Made by a program: the position numbers and the translations under genes. A DNA stretch of 64,000 nucleotides from Phanerochaete sordida. Taxonomy: Eukaryota > Basidiomycota > Agaricomycetes > Polyporales > Phanerochaetaceae. Each line of letters opens with the position of its first letter. The stretch's first letter is position 1. Below, piece by piece: positions 54,317 through 63,343 of the stretch. The notes under the pieces were generated by a model. The model ran no database searches and was not told the DNA's origin. It worked only from the letters and a program-made list of their open reading frames with translations. The DNA is taken from NCBI GenBank assembly GCA_019973155.2, contig BPQB01000015.1, positions 62,001-126,000 of the forward strand, given 5' to 3'.

Positions 54317-56529
54317 TTAAGCAGTGAGCTCTGGCGAGGCGAGCAGGTCGTCGATGATCTTGGGGTCGACGGGGATGTTCGCCTTTTTGAGGTAGTCGTC
54401 GTTCCTACACGCAGTTTAGCAAGCTGCCCCTCGTTAATGCCTGCATCCGACATACCAGAACTGAGCAGAGGAACGCAGCGTGGGTCAATCACTATGCAAA
54501 GCTACCCAAACAAATACGTACCTTAGAGTAATGCCTAGAACCGGAGTCACACCTACAAAGACACCGTCAGCCCGCCATCCGCGCAGCACAGCACACACAA
54601 CACACAAGATCGTGACGACGTGCTGCCCCTCGCTCCAGCCCATCGCCTTCACAAGCTTCACACAAGCAACGAGGTTGCACGCGCTGCTCGAGCCGAGGAA
54701 GAGCCCGTCGTGCTGCACGAGGAAGCGCGACATCGCGACCGCCTCCGCGTCCGTGATCCTAGACGCGCACTGAGCATCCTGTCAGAAACGGACGTGAACC
54801 AGCCCGCACCGGAACGCGTCGCTGATGACGGGCAGGCCGTACTCGAAGTTCTTCGTGAGCCGGTTGATGCCGCTGCGTGAACTAATAAGTGGTGGCCGCG
54901 GCGGATAAGAGGCAAGACTCACATGCCCTCGACGACGGTGTCGACCTGGTGCCGCCGCTTCGTGCCCTCGGCCTCGCGCCGGTCGAACATGACTCCATAC
55001 TTGACCTGCCATGCGTTCAGAAGCGCCGCCCGCGCGCTGCGCCCGCCGCACGCACCTTGTTGTACAGCCCGCTGCCCTCCGGGTCCGCGAGCACGATGCG
55101 CACGTCGTCGTTCATGCTCTTGAGGTACTGTCCGATGCCGGAGATCGTCCCGCCCGTGCCTGCCAGACATTATGAAGCTCCATTCAGAGGCACAATACCC
55201 GTCGGACGCACCCGCGCCGGAGACGAACGCGTCGACGCGCCCGCTCGTCTGCCTCCATATCTCAGGGCCGGTGCCGTCGAAGTGCGCGGCATAGTTGCTG
55301 CTATTCTACACCGCCACTCAGCCACCGCGACAACACGACACAGCGCGCCGGCACCGACGTCACGCCAAGCGACAGCGCACCTCGAACTGGTCCGCGAAGA
55401 ACCCGCGCGGCATGCTGCGCAGCGCGTCCTGGTCGCTTACGCTGAGCGCGCCGTGGCCGGGCGCGAGCAGCTCGGCGGCGGCCGTCGCGACGACGAGCGC
55501 GGGCGACTCCTGCAGCAGCGCGGGGTGTGTGGAGAGTGCGTCCTGCCCGAAGTGCGCTGCGCGGTCGCGCGCGAGGTTCTGTGGTGTGCGAATGTGAGGG
55601 AGGGTGAGGGGGGTGAGGGGGGTGAGGGGGGTGAGATGGGTGGGGAGGGAGGGGGCGGGACGCACGACGAACTGTTTCTTGTCGACGATGCTTGCGGGGC
55701 GCACGCGCTCGACGGATGCGCCCAGGGCTTGGAGCGCTTTTACCTTTTCTTCGGCGACGTCGTCTGGCATGATGATCGCTGGCCGCAGGGGTCAGGCGCA
55801 GCGACCTTCTGCATGACGAATGTACGCACTTGCATCATAGCCTCTGTAATGAGCATAAGTGTGAAACATTTGGCGTTCCATGAGGAGTATCTGGGTGGCT
55901 TACCGTGCTTTCGCGATTGTAGCAATGGAGATACCTGTGGAACCGACCGTGCCCTCGAAGATGCGAGAGCCGGTATGCGGGTAGAGAAGACCCTGCCTCT
56001 CTGCATCCTCGACGACTAGAAAGGGTCAACATCAGTCGGATGTGCATGAACTCATAGACTTTACTATACTTCTCAACGCTACCCGGTCCTTGACGCTACC
56101 CCCTGGATTCATATACTGACACCATATCACGTCATTCCAGAGCAAAATTAGGAGAAAAATTACCAAACATCTCACCTCGGCCTTGCCCAATATCTCAACG
56201 CCTAGCGCGTCGCTCAGGGACTTGATCCGGACCAGCGGGGTATTACCTGCGTCGAAATTAGCTCTTGCCTCCTGGCGCTTTCCATGCCTACCTATGAGTC
56301 CAGCGACGCCGTCGACGACCTCATCACTTCTAATCTCGATAGGCCGCGGCTCAAACTGGTCCTGAAGCCGCTCGCGCTTGCGCTCCTGGAAGTAGAGCGC
56401 GAGCGACGTCGACGTGACCGAGAGCGAAAAGCCTAGGAGCACGCCGTACAGGACGTGCCGCACCGTCAGCGCCGAGGGGAGATGGAAAGGCAGCGACTTT
56501 TCGGAGAGGGGCGGAAGCCAGGAGAGCAT
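54317..56529 (-). CDS. Membrane-anchored cysteine-synthase-like PLP enzyme (15 exons)
   Basis: Transcription runs leftwards. The exons are 56529-56292, 56246-56176, 56115-56070, 56015-55904, 55843-55830, 55778-55666, 55578-55381, 55305-55212, 55159-55056, 55005-54923, 54872-54810, 54758-54606, 54552-54522, 54460-54456 and 54404-54317, giving 470 aa. One N-terminal membrane helix ([22 protein letters not shown]) precedes the fold-type II PLP domain. That domain shows [11 protein letters not shown], the Schiff-base lysine in [20 protein letters not shown] and the cofactor phosphate loop TGGTISGIG. The layout matches the fungal cysteine synthase 2/Mcy1 group of the mitochondrial outer membrane (family knowledge). 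Exons of 14 and 5 nt are needed to restore RGYDATIIMPDD and SKFWNDDYL. The enzyme may not make cysteine in vivo. Confidence 0.92.
55596..55660. repeat. G-rich minisatellite in an intron of the PLP-enzyme gene
   Basis: Three or more copies of a GGTGAGGGG-type unit are followed by further G runs. They lie wholly inside the intron between exons 6 and 7, on the non-coding strand. Confidence 0.8.
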
Positions 56530-56739
56530 CTCGCCGGTCTGAGCGTGGTCGGGGTCGAAGAGGCAGAAGAGCAGACCGCCTGGATGCGGAAACGGAAGAC
56601 TTTGTGGCGGCCACGTGGCGTGTCGTCATCGCCCGTCCCGCGCACCTCATTTACTTTATCGCTCACTTGCAAACGCATATATGCGCTCGAAATAGTGTGG
56701 GTATCCCTGTAAAATTCCAAATAGATACATGCTCGTTAC

Positions 56740-57165
56740 ACGGGCTCTCATGCGAGTCCGAGTCACCTACTCGCGCGGGGTCACCGGTCAACCGGTCACG
56801 GGCAGCTTCAATATCCGCCTGGCGTGCGTACCAATCCTCGCCGCGCCGCCTCCGGACGGAGAGCAGGGCAAGTTTCTTCCTTAAGCTTCAGCGGCGTGCC
56901 GCGCAGCCACGCGAGGACCTCGCCTGCGCGCGCCCCTGTCCGCGCCGTCCGACGACCTTCGGTGTGATCCGGGTGCCAGCGGACGCCGTCCAGGATGAGC
57001 ATCTCGAGCGTCGGGAACGCGTCCCGCGCGAGCGCCTCGTGGTCACCCAACGCTTGAAGGATACCTGACGACAGAACAGCAGAGGTCAACTCACAGTTCG
57101 TCAGGTGCGATGCGCGAAGATGGTCGTTGAAGGTGAAGGATAGTTTATTACTAGCGCCCAGACTT
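56740..57165 (-). pseudogene. F-box gene remnant: promoter blocks fused to a C-terminal piece
   Basis: On the minus strand, 57159-57145 (GGGCGCTAGTAATAA) and 57126-57117 (CGACCATCTT) match the upstream blocks of F-box paralogue 4. About 40 bp later the coding-like sequence is already C-terminal: RDAFPTLEMLILDGVRWHPD, then RRRGEDWYARQADIEAARDR. The F-box and most of the leucine-rich body are missing, so a deletion of roughly 1.5 kb is inferred. Confidence 0.6.
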
Positions 57166-57559
57166 CGCCACCCCGGCCTGTTTCCACGCCACTGCCACCC
57201 AGCGAGACAGGAAAGCGGGAAAGAGAGCAGGATAGTATGCAGGCCAAGGGAGTGGAAGCGTACAATAAGTTGGGGAGATGCACCACATCGCCGACGCCGC
57301 CGGCTGTATTCCAAACGTGAACCCAGATCTAGAGTGCCGGAGCCGCGGGGAAGCTACTACCAGTATGTCCCGTAGTCGAACACGTCGTAAAAATCGGGTT
57401 TGGATTCTCTCTCTGCCGTCCAAGCCTTCTTCAAGGCTCCGATGGGCCGTCTGTCGACGTGCGCCTAGACGCTGTGCATGGCATCCCTACTTCCGTTCGA
57501 GACCTGCATAAGTCTTTCTAGGGCCGAAGCTGCCTCCGTTAGAATTAGGATCGAGAAAC

Positions 57560-58110
57560 TAATGAGGCTCGAGGGACGTACCGCGCCTCTGCCAGATGTC
57601 CAACGTGCTGCCAAATTCATTGACTGTCTCCTCTCCGCTCATCGTCGCCGATCTGTAGTGCGGAGGTTTGTGTTCATCGGAGCGCCGTCGACGAGGGCCG
57701 GTCAGGATGGGCGCCACGATCGCCTGGAGAGCGTTTTGCGAAGAGAAGCTACTTGCAGAAGACAGGAGACAGCAGGGGAGGGAAGGCGGGTGGCCGTTTG
57801 TGGTTCGCGGTCCCCCAGCCGTCTACGTACCCCACCCCTTGCACGCAAGTGCTTGCGCGCCGCGGGAGTGACGTGAGACGCATTCCACAAAGCTCGCCGA
57901 GCACAAAGCGCGCGCGGACCCAGAGACGGCCCAGAACGCCTGCGTATTGCTGTTCGCATCCGGATCTTGCAGAGCCTGGGAGGTGATGTTCGCAACTGGC
58001 GCGTCGTCCGCCGTGTGGATTTCAAAGATGCGTCTCAAGATGTGTCCATTTGTCGGTAGTTGGTATAGAAGACTGTTGGCCCATGGTTGTATCAGGCAGG
58101 GTGCCAAGGA
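57560..58110 (-). pseudogene. Decayed F-box paralogue fragment
   Basis: The minus-strand peptide FEIHTADDAPVANITSQALQ aligns with the family block FYTEDDALAFEDISLPLRDP. Further left, TMSGEETVNEFGSTLDIWQRRGTSLEP aligns with RADEVLEMLGDALATRRKHATPLK. The frames are interrupted and no start is left. Confidence 0.5.
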
Positions 58111-59202
58111 AGGTGATAGACGTTTTGGTAAAGTGTGAGAATACTCGAGGCTCTACGAAAGCGACAGTGCCCTCAAGAATTGCTGCAGAAAAGACAGGAG
58201 GGGCCTGTGGAGATTTTTCGATCGTCTCCGAGTATTTCGAGGAGATTTCGAGGACGGCGCCCTCTAGAGCAGCGAGGCCCAGGTCTCAGCTTACCAACGA
58301 GAGGGAGCACTCTACGCTGAGTCACGTCGGCGAAGGAGGAGGCGCGGCTTCAAGAAGTACACCGGGAGAGCGGGGCGCCGAGAAATGTCGCCAACGCAAT
58401 CCCGACGAACATCGAAAGGGAGTCACGCGACAACGCCGGCCACAGCATCCCCGCCACAACAGAGATGCGGCGCTGGCGAGTACTCACCGTGTGGGAAGCC
58501 GCCGCGTTGCGAACGTGATCGCGCGCACGGACATTGCCTGAACCGCTGCGCGACGCGCGCGTAAGAGGACTTCGCGGGCGCATGGGCGCGAGCGCAGGCG
58601 GCCGCATGCGACTCCCGCTGTCCGCTAGAAGCCTGGGCTGGCTGTGCGCCAGCGAGCTGCGGTTGTGAGAGGATCTGCAGAGGAGCGTCAGCGTCACAGC
58701 GTACATCCCGCCTCCTCGGTCTCGACACCATTGATATTTCGCCGCTCGCCGCCCTGCGCGCGCCCCGGTGGCGCGCCCATCTGCGACGCGAGCAATGCAT
58801 CGTGACCGGCTGACCGCGGGTGATCCAGCACTGCCGCGGACGCCAGAAAGCTTCTTCTTGGTTTGAAGGAAGCTGCACAGGACGTCGAAGCGCGCGCTCT
58901 CGGGAGTGAAGGGACCCCGGGCACCTTTAACCGCGCCAGAACGCGTACTCGCACTCGCCGGCCGCTGCTCCCGTGTCTTCCGCTCCTCTCGGCTGGGAGA
59001 CGTTTTGGAAACACTCAGAGTGCCACTGTCACATGCCGGCGAGAGATTGCGGAACAAGCTGCAGACTAGTCGCAAGTGGCAGTCACCGCCGCCGCTTACC
59101 GCTTACCGCGAGCCTGAGCAAGTGATTGATGGCGGGCGTGCGCGACGTAAAATCTGGCGCTGCAATTGCCATATCCTTTTCGCGTTCCCTAGCACTCGCA
59201 GG
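58111..59202. other. Intergenic, no supported gene
   Basis: A 241-codon minus-strand frame (59075-58350) is Arg/Ser-rich without motifs and overlaps frames on the other strand. The last part is the promoter of the secreted-protein gene. Confidence 0.4.
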
Positions 59203-59209
59203 TATAAAA
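59203..59209 (+). promoter_or_regulatory. TATA box of the secreted-protein gene
   Basis: TATAAAA lies 91 bp before the ATG at 59300 and is followed by a pyrimidine-rich leader, typical of highly induced fungal genes. Confidence 0.6.
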
Positions 59210-59299
59210 GGATGCACCGTCTCTCTGCCTTTTCAGCAGCACTCCCAACTCAGCACACACAGCACTCCACTCCAAACAGCCTCACTCGACTCAGCCAAC

Positions 59300-59833
59300 A
59301 TGCAGCTCACCGCCGCTTTCATCGTTGCCGCCGCTTCGGCCGCCACCGCCCTCGCCTCGCCCTCTCTCCAGGCTCGCGCCAGCCCTGACAACATCGGGTT
59401 CGGCCAGCAGCTCCAGAACACCGACCAGGCCAACCACTGGGTCACCTGGTAAGCTCGCCGTCCATCTCCCAACGCGCCCGTCGTGTGCCGTCGACGGCGG
59501 GACTGCCCGCCACGCTGCGGCGCCCCAGAGTCCCCGTCCCTTGCATCCCACCGCACTGGACGCTCGCTGACCGCTTTCGCCCGCAGGATCGACGGCGAGT
59601 CGGCGTGCCCGAACACGCGCCTACTCGGGCTACTCGTGAACAGCCCGTGCGGGCAGCAGTTCAGCTTCAACGGCTTCACGTTCCAGCTCGGCGACTGCGG
59701 CAGCGACAACTTCCCGCGCTCGCTGCTCGACGCCAACGGCGGCTTCATCCGCTCGTGCGCGTCGCACACCCCCAAGATCACCTGCCACGGCAGCGAGCAC
59801 GACATCATCCAGCACGGCCGCTGCGACGCCTGA
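59300..59833 (+). CDS. Small secreted cysteine-rich protein (2 exons)
   Basis: The exons are 59300-59448 and 59587-59833, giving 131 aa. The signal peptide MQLTAAFIVAAASAATALAS is followed by PSLQARASPDN, possibly with a dibasic-like or Kex-type processing site. The mature part holds six cysteines (SACPN, NSPCGQ, GDCGS, RSCAS, ITCHG, GRCDA), enough for three disulphides, and ends HDIIQHGRCDA. The intron is 138 nt, longer than usual here. I know the general class of basidiomycete small secreted proteins but cannot assign this one a function. Its strong TATA box and GC-ending codons suggest high expression. Confidence 0.82.
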
Positions 59834-60096
59834 GCGCGCGCACGCCGCGGCGCAGGCGACGGATAGGGTCCCTGGCGCCGCGTCGCTCCATGCGACAATG
59901 GCCATGTTTCTTGGTCAAGGAGGTGGGATATGGACAGCGGGCGGTCGCTCGGGCTCGTCGGGATATGCAGGGTTGGGGGATTATAGCTAGCTCAAAGGAT
60001 ATCAGATTTGACTCAGCCTATGAAACTCTCTTACATGCTTTCTAAGATTTTTGGGCATGCGCGGGAGTCACTGCAAAGTTCCAGACACCTGCTGAA
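59834..60096. other. 3' flank of the secreted-protein gene
   Basis: Nothing else is recognised. Confidence 0.4.
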
Positions 60097-60860
60097 CTAC
60101 GGGATCGTAAGCCTATCTGGGTGTGAGCTGCGCTCCCGTCGAGTTCCAAACGCGCTCCCGAGCGCGCCGAGGGCCTCGTCGCCGCTCATTGTCGCCGGTA
60201 CAACGTAAGGAGCCTCGTCCTTGTCCGAGTGCCGATGAATGTCGATCAGGATGGGCGTCTCGAAGTCCAGAAACGCGTCTGCGCGAGGACGGGAGAGCCG
60301 CAGCGGAAGTGTGGTCGTCCGCGATCTCCAGCCCTCAGAACAAGGGCTGTCCGACGGCCGTCTAGCCGTCTGCTTGCATGCGCGCACTGCACGCTGGACG
60401 AATCGCACACAGCCCGCTGAGCCGGTAGTACACACAGAGATGGCCGAGGACGCCTCCCCGGTGCTGCCCAGGTGCGCTGACGGTGTGTGTTCTTGGCCTG
60501 CAAGAGGTCCGGAGATGCGCGCGCGTCGTCCGCCGCCAAGAGCCTGATAATGGGCCCGTTCTGTCATGAGAAGTAAATATTGAGGGCTTGCACGACATCA
60601 CGCAGGCCGTCGAGTATGTTCGGACATCAGTTGGTCTCGCTCGCAAGGGCCGAGAGCACCGAAGTTGCCGACATGGCCGACCGTTCGTGGTATGGTATTT
60701 TCGGCGCCGTAGATGGAGCGGAGAGAAGGCTGGGAGGTCATTTTGAGCGACGAGGGAAGATGGAGCTGCAGAGGCATTGCCGGAGAAGAACCAGGAGGCC
60801 CTCTCGACGGTTCGAGGTCAGAGTCGAAGATACAGAAAAGCCAACCGTCGGGATGTGGAA
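60097..60860 (-). pseudogene. Decayed F-box paralogue fragment
   Basis: Reading leftwards, IPYHERSAMSATSVLSALAS aligns with the family block TIVYHERWATSDTAVFQALA. VVQALNIYFS aligns with AVQAIDM. Near the left end ADAFLDFETPILIDIHRHSD and TMSGDEALGALGSAFGTRRE align with NAFPALDTLILNDIHWH and DEVLEMLGDALATRRK. Several frameshifts and a stop separate the pieces. It sits immediately downstream of intact paralogue 4. Confidence 0.65.
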
Positions 60861-60980
60861 ATTGAAGACTTTGCGGCGACCACGCAGACTGTTACTAGAT
60901 GATATGTCTCAATAATACCGCGGAATAATACAGTGAATACGCACCAGTTGCCTCAGAAGAAGTTCAAGTTCTCCTCCAAA

Positions 60981-62828
60981 TCACGACCAGAAAGCACTGG
61001 TAGCAGACTCGGACGAGTCCGACTCGGAGACGGTTCCAGAGAAGTGGCACGTTGAGCAGTCGGCCTCGGATTCGTACGCATCATCGTTAAACGAGCGAAA
61101 CATCTCCTCGACATGCCTCCTGAGATCTTCGAGATTCCCGTCGTGGTCAGCGTCCCAATGCTCGCCACGCCGCTTCCGAGCGGAGAGTATCGCGAGTTTC
61201 TTCAGGGGGGTGGCATGTTTGCGGCGAGTAGCCAACGCATCCCCAAGCATCTCCAGGACTTCGTCTGCGCGCACTTCCGCTGGTTCAGGCTCGACGTGCA
61301 CGCCGTACAGGTAGGGCGCTTCTGTGTGCCAATGTATGTCGTTCAGTATCAGCGTATCGAGGGCCGGGAACGCATTACGCCTTCGGATCGCCTTGTAGAG
61401 GTAGCAGAGGGCAGCAGACATATGGCCATCAGCGATCTCAATCGCTTTCAGAGACGGGAGGCGACCGAGAGCGTGCCAGTCTCTGGCATCCATGGGTACC
61501 TCTCCGCTGAACCGGACGCTACGGACCTCGTCGAGCGGGTAGTGCAGACAAATACGGGCGATTACACCTTCCCGATGCCTTCCCAGAGTGATAGTTGTGT
61601 CCGCATCCTCCTCGGGACTCCTCAGTGGCTCGGTTATAGTGTCAAAGGCAAGCGTAGTATCGCCCGCGTACAAGAAGATGAGATGTTGGCCAGCCTGATA
61701 ATTGACGTCCATGGCCTGTACTGCGCGACGTGGGACGCCGAGTCCGTAGGGCCCTCCTCGAGCGTTGGTTGCTAAGCCTTCAAAATCCGCCTGGAGCGAA
61801 GGCGCCGCCCGCTCGTAGAAGGTGATTTGCGCCGTCGGAGAGGTGACGATACATCGAATGAGAGGTCCCAGGCCGATATACCCGTCATCCTCCGCTAGCG
61901 ATAGATGCCTCAAGAGGGGAAGTGTGACAATGGAATTGGTGGAAGTGGACGGCGCTGGAAGGCCGTCCGGTAAGGGGGCGTTTACCGCGCCGACCAAATA
62001 CAACCTCTCTAAAAGAGGTGTGTTTCGGAGCAGCTCAATCCATACCTCGGGAGATAAGCGAGCGAGGGGCAATGACACCTTGAGGAAGGTCAGCGCGGGC
62101 TGCATCGCAGCTGCGAGCAAATTGCTTGGAGAGCCAAGCGCCGAAAAGATCCGCAGGCGGGGCCACGATGCTTGCCGGACAATGTTAGGGACCAACAGCT
62201 CAATAATGTCCGCAATTGAGCTGGAGGTGTGGAAGCGAACGGAAACGTGTTCCAGGAAGGGCGCGTCCAGGGACCTGTGGAGTGCCCACTGCTTGACGAA
62301 CTTGGTGTCCAGGGGCACGCACAGGTTTCGGACCCTCCGCATATTCTGAACGAGCATTTCGATAGACTCTTCACTGTAGTATGATGTTGATCCATATGCA
62401 TACGACGAAGCACGGTCTAGTACGACCAGAGGTAGTCGACCAGACATTTGGAAGTAGGACGCGGCATTCTTGGCTTTGAGCGGGATGTACGTCCACAGCT
62501 GAGGCGTCTGCAGCGACACCTGTCTCCAGTGACGGCATACGTGGGTGGCAGAGAGCCAGTCCCATCTACCGCCGGTGAGCGACCCAGATCGAGGAGAGAG
62601 ATCGTCTTCATTGTAATGATGCTGGACCCAGGCTTGGACGAGGGCGTGGAAGATCATCCCGAGGACTTCGACAGGGAGACGGCCGGTCGGCGAGAGTTCA
62701 TTTCTCCTTGAAAGGAGGGCGTAGATGCGCTGCTGTACGGTTTGAATTGCGAGCTTTTGTTTCTCCACGGCAGCGTCGACTGCTTCCTCGGTGTTGAATG
62801 AGAGCGGCCATTCAGGCGGTACGGGCAT
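60981..62828 (-). CDS. F-box domain protein, paralogue 4
   Basis: This is a single-exon gene of 615 aa on the minus strand. It starts MPVPPEWPLSFNTEEAVDAA. A coiled stretch (EKQKLAIQTVQQRIYALLSR) leads to the F-box at about residues 45-115 (PTGRLPVEVLGMIFHALV, VCRHWRQVSLQTPQLWTYI). A leucine-rich body follows. The end has CSTCHFSGTVSESDSSESA. Its closest relatives are paralogues 2 and 3, more than 20 kb away, in the opposite orientation. It is probably an SCF substrate receptor. Confidence 0.88.
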   Translation of the reverse strand: MPVPPEWPLSFNTEEAVDAAVEKQKLAIQTVQQRIYALLSRRNELSPTGRLPVEVLGMIFHALVQAWVQHHYNEDDLSPRSGSLTGGRWDWLSATHVCRHWRQVSLQTPQLWTYIPLKAKNAASYFQMSGRLPLVVLDRASSYAYGSTSYYSEESIEMLVQNMRRVRNLCVPLDTKFVKQWALHRSLDAPFLEHVSVRFHTSSSIADIIELLVPNIVRQASWPRLRIFSALGSPSNLLAAAMQPALTFLKVSLPLARLSPEVWIELLRNTPLLERLYLVGAVNAPLPDGLPAPSTSTNSIVTLPLLRHLSLAEDDGYIGLGPLIRCIVTSPTAQITFYERAAPSLQADFEGLATNARGGPYGLGVPRRAVQAMDVNYQAGQHLIFLYAGDTTLAFDTITEPLRSPEEDADTTITLGRHREGVIARICLHYPLDEVRSVRFSGEVPMDARDWHALGRLPSLKAIEIADGHMSAALCYLYKAIRRRNAFPALDTLILNDIHWHTEAPYLYGVHVEPEPAEVRADEVLEMLGDALATRRKHATPLKKLAILSARKRRGEHWDADHDGNLEDLRRHVEEMFRSFNDDAYESEADCSTCHFSGTVSESDSSESATSAFWS

Positions 62829-63343
62829 CTGTCAGGCTTGCTCAATTAGATGACCGAGGTATTACTCAACGTTTAAAGACTACCTCTCAATAAAAGAAAA
62901 GCAAGGAGAGGTCTGCCTGTGCGACTGTGCGATGCACGAAGATGGCCGATGGAGGTCAAGAAGTTACTAGCGCCCGGAGCCAAACACCGTGAGTGGCGTG
63001 ATGGTCGGCTCCTTACGGTACTCAGAACTATCGAAACACTGGGCTTTTTTGTGTCAAGACGGTACACAATTCAACGCGTCCACGAGCCTAGTCCATAATA
63101 TCCAAATATCCCGCAGATTCGCTAATCCGTCAACGTCTCCGCTCGCTCGCTGTCAGCGAGCTCCTATGTAAAAAGTGGGCTTCTCGACTGAGCTCCCACC
63201 AAACATCCAAATGTGTGCTGTGATATATTTCAGTGAGCTAGATACCGTATGTCTGTTCCAGAATCAACGTTACCCGCGCCAGCCAACGCGCAGAACAAGC
63301 TCACGTTGCGCCGCGTCCAAGTCGGGCAGCGTGTGGGTAGCTC
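62829..63343. promoter_or_regulatory. F-box 4 upstream region with two conserved blocks
   Basis: On the minus strand block 1 GGGCG-CTAGTAACTTCTTG lies at 62975-62957, and block 2 CGGCCATCTT at 62948-62939, 26 bp after block 1 begins. They are 110-146 bp before the ATG. The remainder is the 3' flank of paralogue 5. Confidence 0.55.

Noticed and set aside
58350..59075. Minus-strand frame of 241 codons
   Set aside because: It is Arg/Ser-rich with no family resemblance. It overlaps the promoter of the secreted-protein gene and open frames on the other strand.
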